45,422 nt of DNA from Oscillospiraceae bacterium (GTDB taxonomy: Bacteria > Bacillota > Clostridia > UMGS1883 > UMGS1540), in contig SVJY01000012.1 in the NCBI GenBank assembly GCA_015068765.1, positions 1 through 45,422 of the forward strand, given 5' to 3'. The notes below the pieces were generated by a model. It had not been told where the DNA came from. It was given only the letters and a program-made list of their open reading frames with translations, and did not search any database. Every line of letters starts with the position of its first letter. The stretch's first letter is position 1. Shown here one piece after another: positions 32,266 to 40,997 of the stretch. A program made the translations under genes and the position numbers.

Positions 32266-35200
32266 ATGAATCGAAAAATCATGTCCGCATTTATCATTTT
32301 ATCCCTTCTCGCTTCCCTGTTCATCCCTTTTACGGCCCTTGCCGAAGGGGAAGTGGAGAACCTATTGGTAAACGGCAGCTTTGAAGAAGAAAAAGGCGAC
32401 TGGACACCTGCCTGGGAGCTTCTGGGCGACGGTGTAAAGGGCGAAAATGCCGAAATTTCGGATAAGGATGCCGCAGACGGTGACCGTTCCCTGCGTTTTT
32501 ACGGTAAAAGCAGCTCTGTTTTTGTTGCACAGCTGATTGAAAACACAGCACCGGAAACAGATTTTACGTTCACCGGAAAAGTCAAGTATGTAAAAAAAGG
32601 AGAAAACTGGCCGCAGATTAAGGTTACATACTTTTCTCCCGACGGCTACGGCTCCTATAACACCGTGGAAGAGCCTGCCGAGGTCTTTAAAGTGGGCGTG
32701 GGAAAGTGGACCGAGGTTTCCTTTACCTCCACTGCTCCCAAAAACTGTACAAGAATTTCCCTTCTGGTTCGCCTCGTCGGCGGCGGCGAATGCTATTGGG
32801 ACGATGTGAAGTTCACCGGCCGCAGAGCCACGTCCGAAGAGCTGGCGGCGGCACAGAAGGCCGCTACAGAGCTGCATCTTTCCGAAGATGCCGGCCCGGT
32901 TGCCTCTCCCTCCCCCTCTCAGCTTATCAGCTACACCTCTGAAGGGAATGACACCTACAACTTTGTAAAAAACGGCGATTTTGAAGTGGTAAACACGAAA
33001 GGTCTGCCCACGGGCTTCTCTCTTACCGGCGGTAAGGTGGGCGAAAACATAGTTGTCAGCACGGAGGACCCCTATGAAGGCAATAACAGCGTCCGTTTCT
33101 ACGGCACCTCCTCTAATATTTTTATATCCCAGATGCTCTACGGTCTCCTCCCCGGAGAGGCGTATAAAGTAACAGCCGCACTGAAGGTTGTGAAGCCCGG
33201 CGGTCAGAGCTTCGTCAAGTTTGAATTCCAGGATGAAAACAATCAGGTTATCGGCGAGGCGGGATGCGATTTTAAAAAGGCATGGAAGGACGGCGTCTGG
33301 TCTCTCGTGGAGGATAAGGTGGAAATTCCGGCAGGTACGGCACGTGTTTCCATGCTCGTTCGGCTTGTGGGCGGCGGCGAATGCTACTGGGATGACGTGA
33401 AGGTCATCGGCAAAGCCAGCGATACCATGGCGGCCAAAGTTTATTATGCCGAAGAGTTTTCGGAAACGGTTTCCGAAGAAGTTATCGAGGATCCTACGGC
33501 ATATAAGCCCCCCTACGGTAACACCGGCAACCTTCTGACAAATGCTGATTTTGAGGCGGTTTCCGGCAATGCCTTATCCGGCTGGTCCTCCAGAACTGGC
33601 TTCGGCACGGCTACCTCCTGTGCCTTTGTGGAAACCGAGCAGGTACATTCCGGCAGTACGGCGTTAAAGCTTGTGGATACAACAGGCTCCAATAACCCCT
33701 TTATTTCGCAAATTGTTCCCGTTGTGGGGAACGCAGAATACCAGATATCCTTCTGGGTGAAAAAGGAAAGCGGCGTTTGCGACCCCGTAATTAAGTTTGA
33801 ATTCTGGGGTGACAGAACACTCGCCGGTGCAAGCACTGTGGCGGAAACTGCGGTGGATGCCGGTCGGGAAGCCCCCAACGAATGGAAGCAGCATATTCTC
33901 ACCTTCCGAGCACCCAGTAATGCCCTCGACGTTACGATTTTGGTCCGTATTCTGGGCGAAGGTGTAACATATTTTGACGATATCAGCTTCTATATGACCG
34001 CTCCGCCCTCCGCCTTTATTCTGGATACAGACTGGGTCTTCTATTATTCCGATTGGGAAAAGGGCACCATCACCTCCCAGGCACAGCTTGCCTTCTTCCC
34101 CGAGCTTACCGATGCCCTTGTGGACTTTTCCATCAAAGACGGCGAAACGGTTATCTTTGCGAAAAAAGGCGTGGTATCCGAAAACGGCATCGCCGGTGTG
34201 GACTTTGATCTGTCTCTTTTGAAGGAGAAGAAGAAAAAATACATAGTGGAAGCTTCCATATACGGAAAGGACGGTAAGGTTTTAGAAACCCGTACCCAGC
34301 AGATTTATAAATACGACCGTCCCAAGTACCTCCGTGAAGACGGCATCTTCATGAAAAACGGCGTAGAGCCCATTGCGCCCGTGTTTGCCTATCACTGTTC
34401 CCACTATCCGGAGGCCGCCTCTGCCGGCATCAACATCGTGCAGGGTAACGCCATGACAAGTGTAGAGGCACATCTCCAGTATCTGAACGATGCACAAAAG
34501 AACGGGCTTATGATTCTGGTACCTCTTTATGTAAACATGAAGCCTGCCGGACATATTGACAATGTGGAAACCACTATTGATGTCATCAACGCCATCAAGG
34601 ATCATCCGGCTTTGTTCGGCTATGCAGTTATGGACGAACCGTTCCTTGCGGCAGAGAACCCGGAACGGGATATGCGCAATTCCTACCGCCTCATCCGGGA
34701 CCTTGACGATAATCATCCGGTGTATACCGTTGAAGCGGTTGCAGGCTTTTACAGAACCTGCTCCAAGTATGTAGACGTTCTCGCCATTGACCCCTACGGC
34801 GTGGCAACCGACCGCAATTCCTCCAATGCCACCATGCTTGCACTGGAAGCGGTAAAATACCAAAAGCCGGTCTGGACGCTTTTAGAAGCCTTCCGGCATC
34901 CGGACGGACATTATCCCACGGGTGACGAAGAAAGAAACATGATTTACCAGGTTCTGATTGCCGGCTCCAGTGCCATCGGCTACTACAGCTTCAGCGATTC
35001 CGAAGTGGATGAAAACGGCAAATACACCGTTCCGATTTTTGAAATGGACGATATCTGGAGCTCCATTAACCTGTATAACGAAAAGGAATACAAAGAAACC
35101 TTCGATCATTTCGTATTCGGTAACAGCCCTGCGTTTAACGAAAACAGAGGCGACGATTTCTGGTACAGCAGCTGGGTGAAGGGGAATGATATCTACATGG

Positions 35201-35949
35201 CCGTACTGGGTATGAAGAAGGGGCAGACGATAAACGCTTCCGTTCCTCTCACAGACTTCAGCGGTACCATCTCTGTGGGTGACTATACCGCGACAGTGAT
35301 TGCCGGTGCCCCGGAAGGTACCATCAGCGGCAACGGTACACTGGACGTAACGCTTTCCGGTGCACAGACCGTTTTATACAAAATCACCCCCGGCACACCG
35401 CTTGATTTTAGTGCCCTAGGCAAAACAAGGCTGGATGACCTTGCCTCCCATTCCTGGGCCAGGGCACAGATTGCACGGCTTGACGAAAAGGATATTATTA
35501 ACAAAATCTCGACCTGGTCCTTCCAGCCCGGCGAAAATATCACCCGTGCCGATTTTGCATACTTCCTCATCCGCACACTGGGTCTCACCGCTGACAGCAC
35601 CGAGCAGTTTGCCGATGTGGATCCAAATAAATACTACGCCAAGGAAATTGCGATCGGCAAAGCCTTAGGGATTCTAAACGGCGTGGGCGACAATAAGTAT
35701 AACCCGGAAGCCGCCATTTCCCGTCAGGATATGATGACCATTATCGCACGGGGTATGCAGCTGACAGGGGAAGCGGACCTCTCCGCCTTCTCCGACCGGG
35801 ATGCCATTGCCGATTACGCACTGGAATGTGTGAAGGCTATGATCGCCTCCGGTCTTATCAAAGGAAACGCCGACGGCACCATTAACCCCAGAGGTAACAC
35901 AACAAGAGCAGAATCTGCTGTGATTATGGCAAGAATTCTGGATATGTAA
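32266..35949 (+). CDS. Giant secreted CBM(x3) / glycosidase-like / SLH(x3) surface protein
   Basis: 1227 residues; TTAGGAGG precedes the ATG. Signal peptide MNRKIMSAFIILSLLASLFIPFTALA. Three beta-sandwich modules (about 29-182, 225-385, 425-585) start with LVNGSFEE-, VKNGDFEV- and LTNADFEA-type motifs and end YWDDVKF, YWDDVKV and YFDDISF, as in CBM4/9/22-like binding domains. An Ig-like segment (about 590-685) precedes a TIM-barrel-like domain (about 685-945) with GYAVMDEPF near residue 784, a candidate acid/base. A beta domain and three SLH repeats (from about 1045) close the chain and would attach it to cell-wall polymers. It is a paralogue of the protein at the left edge. Probable extracellular glycan binding and cleavage; GH family not identified. 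Confidence 0.87.
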   Translation: MNRKIMSAFIILSLLASLFIPFTALAEGEVENLLVNGSFEEEKGDWTPAWELLGDGVKGENAEISDKDAADGDRSLRFYGKSSSVFVAQLIENTAPETDFTFTGKVKYVKKGENWPQIKVTYFSPDGYGSYNTVEEPAEVFKVGVGKWTEVSFTSTAPKNCTRISLLVRLVGGGECYWDDVKFTGRRATSEELAAAQKAATELHLSEDAGPVASPSPSQLISYTSEGNDTYNFVKNGDFEVVNTKGLPTGFSLTGGKVGENIVVSTEDPYEGNNSVRFYGTSSNIFISQMLYGLLPGEAYKVTAALKVVKPGGQSFVKFEFQDENNQVIGEAGCDFKKAWKDGVWSLVEDKVEIPAGTARVSMLVRLVGGGECYWDDVKVIGKASDTMAAKVYYAEEFSETVSEEVIEDPTAYKPPYGNTGNLLTNADFEAVSGNALSGWSSRTGFGTATSCAFVETEQVHSGSTALKLVDTTGSNNPFISQIVPVVGNAEYQISFWVKKESGVCDPVIKFEFWGDRTLAGASTVAETAVDAGREAPNEWKQHILTFRAPSNALDVTILVRILGEGVTYFDDISFYMTAPPSAFILDTDWVFYYSDWEKGTITSQAQLAFFPELTDALVDFSIKDGETVIFAKKGVVSENGIAGVDFDLSLLKEKKKKYIVEASIYGKDGKVLETRTQQIYKYDRPKYLREDGIFMKNGVEPIAPVFAYHCSHYPEAASAGINIVQGNAMTSVEAHLQYLNDAQKNGLMILVPLYVNMKPAGHIDNVETTIDVINAIKDHPALFGYAVMDEPFLAAENPERDMRNSYRLIRDLDDNHPVYTVEAVAGFYRTCSKYVDVLAIDPYGVATDRNSSNATMLALEAVKYQKPVWTLLEAFRHPDGHYPTGDEERNMIYQVLIAGSSAIGYYSFSDSEVDENGKYTVPIFEMDDIWSSINLYNEKEYKETFDHFVFGNSPAFNENRGDDFWYSSWVKGNDIYMAVLGMKKGQTINASVPLTDFSGTISVGDYTATVIAGAPEGTISGNGTLDVTLSGAQTVLYKITPGTPLDFSALGKTRLDDLASHSWARAQIARLDEKDIINKISTWSFQPGENITRADFAYFLIRTLGLTADSTEQFADVDPNKYYAKEIAIGKALGILNGVGDNKYNPEAAISRQDMMTIIARGMQLTGEADLSAFSDRDAIADYALECVKAMIASGLIKGNADGTINPRGNTTRAESAVIMARILDM

Positions 35950-35956
35950 TGCGATA

Positions 35957-36004
35957 ACAAAAAAGTAGGCACATGGTGGTTTTCCATGTGTCTACTTTTT
36001 ATTT
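35957..36004 (+). terminator. Rho-independent terminator after the giant SLH gene
   Basis: AAAAAGTAGGCACATGG pairs with CCATGTGTCTACTTTTT with one wobble pair, seven-base loop, followed by ATTTT. Likely bidirectional. Confidence 0.82.
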
Positions 36005-36083
36005 TGCTGCTTTAAAAAATCGTGTGATTTTCGTTATACCAAAACCGCTGACAGCGGCCTGAAGATTCCAACCTTATATTAAT

Positions 36084-36109
36084 GCGGCGTGTCCCTCGGG
36101 ACACGCCGC
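36084..36109. terminator. GC-rich perfect hairpin after the GH4 gene
   Basis: GCGGCGTGTCCCTCGGGACACGCCGC forms an 11-bp stem with loop CTCG, 19 bases after the GH4 stop. There is no T-run on the minus strand, so it may instead protect the mRNA end. Confidence 0.5.
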
Positions 36110-36127
36110 AATCTATATATTTCCTTT

Positions 36128-37462
36128 TTAAATCCAGTCCTTGGGAAGAAATTGCTTATTGTATTCCATAACCTCGTGGGCCACAGCCTTCACCTTGGTG
36201 AAATCCTGCACCAGCGGATCTTGGCAAAGTGCGGCAACCAACTTGTCTTCGTTCCATTCCATAGCGGCTTCCATAAACAGCTCTTCCCGCATTGCCGTAG
36301 CCATTACAATGGGGACAACCTGCTTCGGCAGGGGATGGGCAATCGCCGGATGCACACCGGTTCCATCCATATTGACCCAGGTTTCAACCACGATATCCAT
36401 GGGAAGCTCACGAACCTGACCTAAGTTCCGGTAGTTACATACGTCATACAACGGACGGCCGCCCGCCAGGGCCTCAATGGCACGTCCCATTTTTTCTTCG
36501 CTGACGCGAAGCGGCGGAACCTCGCCTTTTTTTACCCAATCCACAATACCGGCACGGAGGCGTTCCACCGTCTTGGGCCGTTCGTCAATGCGGTCATAGT
36601 GCATGCCGAAGGTATCACGGTTTGCCTGTGTACCGGTGGTCTGGAAGTAGAATTCTGCACAGTGCTCATCGGAAAGACCCGGCATAACGCCCAGCATATC
36701 CCAGAGAATGAAGCGGATTCTCTGATTTTCCTTTCCGGCAAAAAAGTCGTTCATGGTGATGGTATCCCCTCGCCATGCCGCTTCAATCATACCCTTATCA
36801 CGCATAATCTGTAGTGCATCCTCGCCCTTAAACTTTACCTCTGTGAGAAAGGAGCAATGGTCCACACCCGATACGGAAAAGCTTACATCCTCAAAGCCGG
36901 ATGCACCGAAATAGGGGAGCAGGATTTCCAGGTGATTCATAATACCGTGGCAAAAGCCGATGGATTCCACGTCCTCGTATTTCTGTACGCAGCGAGCCAA
37001 AGCGGTCAGCGGATTGGTCACATTCAGCATGATGGCTCCGGGACAGAGCTTCTTCATTTTCCGTGCAATCCGGATAAATTCCGGTACGTGGCGAATCGTG
37101 CGGCTGGCACCGGCAATGCCCGATTCACTGCCTTTTACATTATAAAAGCCGCGACGGCGTGCGATATAATGGTCCTCCAGCTCTGCTGCCAGGAAACCGT
37201 GAGAAATGGCTACCAGCACATAATCTGCCCCATCCAAGGCATCGTCCTCGTTTAAGGTCTTGGTAATCGTGATTGCTTTGTCGGAATACTTGTCATTGTA
37301 CATATTAATGAATGCGTACACATCTTCCAGATTCTTTTCCTGCAAATCGTACAGGCAAAACTCTGTATCCTTGTCAAAGAAGTCATTGTCCAATAGCGTG
37401 GAGTAAACCCCGGCAGTCCAGGAATAGGACCCGCCGCCGATAATGGTAATTTTCAGCTTCAT
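36128..37462 (-). CDS. GH4-family glycosidase (NAD+/Mn-dependent)
   Basis: 444 residues, typical for GH4. It begins KLKITIIGGGSYSWTAGV, the NAD+-binding loop characteristic of GH4. Further landmarks are MLNVTNPLTALARC near residue 150, GFCHGIMNH near 172 (metal-binding Cys and His) and SVSGVDHCSFLTEVKF near 200 (metal His). GH4 enzymes cleave alpha- or beta-glycosides, often 6-phosphorylated or uronic, through an oxidation-elimination mechanism. The sequence is nearer the alpha-galactosidase/alpha-glucuronidase/galacturonidase branch by overall look, but this is a weak call. It is cytoplasmic and transcribed alone from a strong promoter preceded by two operator-like repeats. Confidence 0.87.
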   Translation of the reverse strand: MKLKITIIGGGSYSWTAGVYSTLLDNDFFDKDTEFCLYDLQEKNLEDVYAFINMYNDKYSDKAITITKTLNEDDALDGADYVLVAISHGFLAAELEDHYIARRRGFYNVKGSESGIAGASRTIRHVPEFIRIARKMKKLCPGAIMLNVTNPLTALARCVQKYEDVESIGFCHGIMNHLEILLPYFGASGFEDVSFSVSGVDHCSFLTEVKFKGEDALQIMRDKGMIEAAWRGDTITMNDFFAGKENQRIRFILWDMLGVMPGLSDEHCAEFYFQTTGTQANRDTFGMHYDRIDERPKTVERLRAGIVDWVKKGEVPPLRVSEEKMGRAIEALAGGRPLYDVCNYRNLGQVRELPMDIVVETWVNMDGTGVHPAIAHPLPKQVVPIVMATAMREELFMEAAMEWNEDKLVAALCQDPLVQDFTKVKAVAHEVMEYNKQFLPKDWI

Positions 37463-37528
37463 ATTGATCTGCCCTTTCTGTTACGTTATTTTTGTTCTGT
37501 CCGGTGCTTTGACCGATAATATGCAGAG

Positions 37529-37557
37529 ATTATACACTAATTCTCTTCAGATGTCAA
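37529..37557 (-). promoter_or_regulatory. GH4 gene promoter
   Basis: On the minus strand perfect TTGACA (37552-37557), 17-base spacer and perfect TATAAT (37529-37534). Confidence 0.85.
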
Positions 37558-37573
37558 TACAGAAAAAGAAAGA

Positions 37574-37628
37574 GGTAAATATTTTACTGTATAAGGCGTT
37601 ATTAGGTAAATATTTTACTATTATAAGG
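37574..37628. repeat. Tandem operator-like direct repeats upstream of the GH4 promoter
   Basis: GTAAATATTTTAC occurs at 37575-37587 and 37606-37618, each a near-palindrome with GTAAA/TTTAC arms, and each followed by TATAAGGC within a few bases. The 31-base period equals about three helical turns. They lie just upstream of the GH4 -35 box, the place for an activator site; the second copy abuts the stop of the glucosaminidase gene. Confidence 0.65.
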
Positions 37629-39666
37629 CATGATAAAGATTCAAGGCAATCTGTGCCACCTGGGCCCGGGTAGCCGTCGCATCCACACCGAGCGAGCCGT
37701 CCCCCATACCGCGGAGCACCTCATTTTCCAGGCACCACGCCACCGCCGTCTTGGCCTCCCGGTGCAGCGGTTCAAAATCGGAAAAGCCCTCACCCATCGC
37801 TATATCCGCTTCCCCACTCTGTCCCATTGCCTCGGCAAGATAACAGGCCGCCAGGGCCATTTCCAGCCGCGTTACCGGCGTGGACGGGCTGAACATCGGT
37901 CCGTCCGTAAAGGGCAGAATCCTCTCGGCATACGCCCATGCGATCGGTTCGGCATACCAGGCCGCAGGGTCTACATCCAGATACGGAAGTGCCCCCACGT
38001 CTGCCTCGTCCCATCTGTACATATCCTTCGCCAGTCGGAAAAGCACGGTAATAAACATACTCCGGGTCATAGAAAGCTCCGGCGAAAATTCCGTTTCACT
38101 CGTGCCGGTGAAAAGTCCCATTTCCGCCACCGTATTCACCACGTCCTCCGCCCAGTGCCCGTCCATATCCCGAAAGCCACCTTCTTTGATTACTTTCACG
38201 CATACTGCGGCCATACCGCCGCCGGAAGAGAGGGCGTATAGCACCGCTTCACCGCTTTTCTTTGCCTGCACAACGCCTGCCTCATCCACCTCTACCACGT
38301 TCCGGTCCAGGTTTTCCCAATATAGCCGACCGCTTCCGCCGTCTGCCGCCGGGCAGAGATCAAACGCGTCCCCTGCCGCAAGCTGTACCGCCGGCAGAAG
38401 CGTAATATATTCTGCACTGACATAGCCGGTTACCGTATCGGTTTGAATTTCGTACCAATAAGGATTTTTCAGATTCTCCATCCGGTCCTCTGTATCCGTC
38501 CGGGTAGCAGAAAGCACCGTCACCTGTTCCCCGGGTGCCACACTGCCGCATCGGTCATAGGAAACCGCCGGGCCGGAGCGTACGTTCACATTCCCGCTGT
38601 AATTGGAAATGCCGCGCTGCTCGATAACCCCTGCAAAGGAAACCTGTGTGTCCGCTTCCGGCATATTTTCATAAACGGGAATATAAAATACCTTGGCATC
38701 CGCAAGGCTTCCTGCGGCTTCGTAGCCCTTATACGTCCCCTGTGCCTGTCCTGCCGCACCGTATATGTTGGTCATATACTGGTGGGTATAGAGGGCATAG
38801 CCGCTGTCCGGCGACACATTAAATCGTTCAAAATACATGGTATTCTGCCCTTTGGAGATATACAGCTCACCCAGCCAGACGGCACCGTTTATAATCGATG
38901 CCTCCGGGCTTGTCCACGGGCGACCGTAGGATGTGCCGAGGCTTGCCCAGTTCAGACCGTTGGCAATGGGGTTTACGCCGTCGTTTGCCCCGATGTTATA
39001 GAAATTATAAATACCGGGGTAGCCTGCATAGGTGCCGGTAACGCTCCCCGAAGGGGTAACGCCGATTTCCGTGCGGATTTTCGAGGCGATATAATAGGGG
39101 GAAACGCCGCTTTCCGCCGCCGCCTCCATCATAACCTCGCTATAGGTCTTTTCCGTTTCCACCGTTTCGCCCTCTGCCGTCACATAGGAAATCAGGGCTT
39201 CGTGCATAAAGGTGCCGTCCAGTATCAGCTCCACGCCCTCTAAGGTGTGGTAGGTTTCGTCAAAGGAAAGGGCCTCAAACTGGAAAATATATTCCTCATT
39301 TAAAAAGTTTGCCGGGTTCATGAAATAATCCACCGTTGCCCCGGCGGCTGACACCCATGTGGAGGCATCATGGTACGTATACGTCTTTTTTTCCGGGTTA
39401 TAATGCCCCTCGCCCGTGTTCCGGAGAAGGGGGCTGTAATACTTTTCTACCAAGCTTTTCTTTCCGATCTGTGCCGCCACCGCCTCGTCCCAGTCAAGGC
39501 CCGTCTCCACCGCCACGAATATCCATTCCGGATACTTTTCGTGAATGACAGACAGTGCCGCCTGCCATGGGGCAGGGAAGGCGGCCAGCTCGCTTTCATA
39601 GTCCGCCGCTACCGGCATATGTAAAAATAAAAAGCAAAGTAAAAGTGCGATCCATCGTTTTATCAT
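37621..39666 (-). CDS. Secreted glucosaminidase with SH3 and SLH domains
   Basis: 681 residues; signal peptide MIKRWIALLLCFLFLHMPVAA. The catalytic region (about 20-310) resembles clostridial GH73-type endo-beta-N-acetylglucosaminidases, with EYIFQFEAL, IASKIRTEIGVTPSGSVTGTYAGYPGIYNFYNIGA (probable catalytic Glu near 200) and GLNWASLGTSYGRPW. An SH3-type domain follows (about 355-430: ISNYSGNVNVRSGPAVSYDRCGSV), then a BIG2-like segment (about 430-500) and three SLH repeats (about 500-681). It probably cleaves peptidoglycan glycan strands while held at the cell surface. Transcribed alone and divergent from the mrp gene. Confidence 0.88.
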   Translation of the reverse strand: MIKRWIALLLCFLFLHMPVAADYESELAAFPAPWQAALSVIHEKYPEWIFVAVETGLDWDEAVAAQIGKKSLVEKYYSPLLRNTGEGHYNPEKKTYTYHDASTWVSAAGATVDYFMNPANFLNEEYIFQFEALSFDETYHTLEGVELILDGTFMHEALISYVTAEGETVETEKTYSEVMMEAAAESGVSPYYIASKIRTEIGVTPSGSVTGTYAGYPGIYNFYNIGANDGVNPIANGLNWASLGTSYGRPWTSPEASIINGAVWLGELYISKGQNTMYFERFNVSPDSGYALYTHQYMTNIYGAAGQAQGTYKGYEAAGSLADAKVFYIPVYENMPEADTQVSFAGVIEQRGISNYSGNVNVRSGPAVSYDRCGSVAPGEQVTVLSATRTDTEDRMENLKNPYWYEIQTDTVTGYVSAEYITLLPAVQLAAGDAFDLCPAADGGSGRLYWENLDRNVVEVDEAGVVQAKKSGEAVLYALSSGGGMAAVCVKVIKEGGFRDMDGHWAEDVVNTVAEMGLFTGTSETEFSPELSMTRSMFITVLFRLAKDMYRWDEADVGALPYLDVDPAAWYAEPIAWAYAERILPFTDGPMFSPSTPVTRLEMALAACYLAEAMGQSGEADIAMGEGFSDFEPLHREAKTAVAWCLENEVLRGMGDGSLGVDATATRAQVAQIALNLYHAL

Positions 39667-39821
39667 ACGTATTCATTCCTTTGTATAAAGCTGAAAATGT
39701 GGAGAATCCTACATACTATATCATACGCGTCTTCCGGCGGCTTGTCAATTCTTCTTCCGGCTTTCTCATCAAAAAAACACAGGGATTTAACAGCTTTGTA
39801 ATATGAAACAGTAAAATTCCT

Positions 39822-39850
39822 TTGACACTGAGGGCGGAATGTGATATCAT
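39822..39850 (+). promoter_or_regulatory. mrp promoter
   Basis: Perfect TTGACA (39822-39827), 17-base spacer and TATCAT (39845-39850), then AAGGAGG before the ATG at 39880. Confidence 0.8.
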
Positions 39851-39879
39851 ATACAGGAAAAATTAAGGAGGCAAATAGA

Positions 39880-40719
39880 ATGAGTGAAAACTGTTCGCAC
39901 AACTGTTCGTCTTGCAGTTCTAATTGCAGCGAACGCACGGCTCCCCAGAGCTTTTTAGAAAATCCCCATCCCATGTCCAGCGTTAAAAAGGTCATCGGCG
40001 TTGTCAGCGGCAAGGGCGGCGTGGGTAAATCCCTCGTCACCTCGCTGCTTTCCGTTCTGATGCAGAGAAAGGGCTATTCCGCCGGTATTTTGGATGCGGA
40101 TATTACCGGTCCTTCCATTCCGAAGGTTTTCGGGCTCAGAGAACGGGCTCAGGCCATTGAAAGCGGCATTTTGCCGGTGGTGACCAAAACCGGCATTTCC
40201 GTCATGTCCTTAAATCTCTTGCTGGAAAACGAAACCGACCCCGTAGTCTGGCGTGGCCCGGTCATTGCCGGCACGGTAAAGCAGTTCTGGACAGAGGTTA
40301 TCTGGGAGGATGTGGATTATCTGTTTGTAGATATGCCCCCGGGCACAGGCGATGTCCCGCTGACGGTGTACCAGTCCCTGCCCATTGACGGCATTGTAGT
40401 CGTCACCTCACCGCAGGAGCTTGTAGGTATGATTGTAGGGAAGGCGGTCCGCATGGCAGGTCTTCTTAACATCCCGGTGCTGGGGCTTGTAGAAAATATG
40501 TCCTACTTCGCATGTCCGGACTGCGGCGGAAAGCACAGCATCTTCGGCGAAAGCCATATCGATGAATTTGCCGCCTCTTACGGTATTGATACTCTCTCCC
40601 GGATTCCCATAAGCTCTGCCCTTGCCGCCGCCTGCGATGCCGGTGCCATTGAGGACTTTACCGGCGATTTCCTGGACGGACTGGTGAAAAAAATCGAGAC
40701 GGCAGTGCCCACAAAATAA
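39880..40719 (+). CDS. mrp: Mrp/NBP35-family P-loop ATPase (Fe-S carrier)
   Basis: The ATG at 39880 follows AAGGAGG; the track start at 39841 overlaps the -10 box. 279 residues. The N terminus CSHNCSSCSSNC (residues 5-16) holds four Cys that could bind a cluster. Then come GVVSGKGGVGKS (deviant Walker A, near 41-51), LDADITGPSIPKVFG, VDYLFVDMPPGTGDVPLT (Walker B-like) and FACPDCGGKHSIFGE with the CxxC that holds the bridging [4Fe-4S] cluster in Mrp/ApbC dimers. It delivers Fe-S clusters to apoproteins in the cytoplasm. Monocistronic. Confidence 0.9.
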   Translation: MSENCSHNCSSCSSNCSERTAPQSFLENPHPMSSVKKVIGVVSGKGGVGKSLVTSLLSVLMQRKGYSAGILDADITGPSIPKVFGLRERAQAIESGILPVVTKTGISVMSLNLLLENETDPVVWRGPVIAGTVKQFWTEVIWEDVDYLFVDMPPGTGDVPLTVYQSLPIDGIVVVTSPQELVGMIVGKAVRMAGLLNIPVLGLVENMSYFACPDCGGKHSIFGESHIDEFAASYGIDTLSRIPISSALAAACDAGAIEDFTGDFLDGLVKKIETAVPTK

Positions 40720-40782
40720 GCGGTGCATTTTTTTACGCCGTCAACACAAAATAGCCTGAATAAATATCCCCCCGTAAATGGT

Positions 40783-40848
40783 ATAATCCCCTTAGAGTAG
40801 ACACTTGAAATAACAAAAAGTATTGCAAGACTATTCAAAGGGGATTAT
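40783..40848. repeat. 11-bp inverted repeat in the gap between mrp and the ECF operon
   Basis: ATAATCCCCTT (40783-40793) and AAGGGGATTAT (40838-40848) flank 44 bases including GTAGACACTTGAAATAAC. The gap 40720-40997 has no gene; this part looks like a mobile-element end or promoter remnant. Confidence 0.4.
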
Positions 40849-40892
40849 TTCAGAACGGGGGGATTTGTTACCCATAATTGGGTTGTTTTTAG

Positions 40893-40975
40893 GCTTCCCC
40901 TCGAGGGGAAGCTGTCGAGCATAAGCGAGACTGATGCGGTGTTTCGATTATCTATTCCACCTCATCTGCGTTTTG
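40893..40975. repeat. Palindromic interspersed-repeat-like element
   Basis: GCTTCCCCTCGAGGGGAAGC (40893-40912) is a perfect 20-bp palindrome. It is followed by CTGTCGAGCATAAGCGAGACTGATG and a second imperfect pair (GATGCGGTG / CCACCTCATC). The pattern is like dispersed repeats I recall from gut Clostridia genomes. It lies just after the ECF operon stop and could also terminate it. Confidence 0.5.
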
Positions 40976-40997
40976 CTTGCAAAAGGGAAGGCCTTTT

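Noticed and set aside
40578-40838. 86-residue minus-strand ORF in the mrp 3' end and gap
   Set aside because: Mostly antisense to mrp, without a ribosome site or domain.
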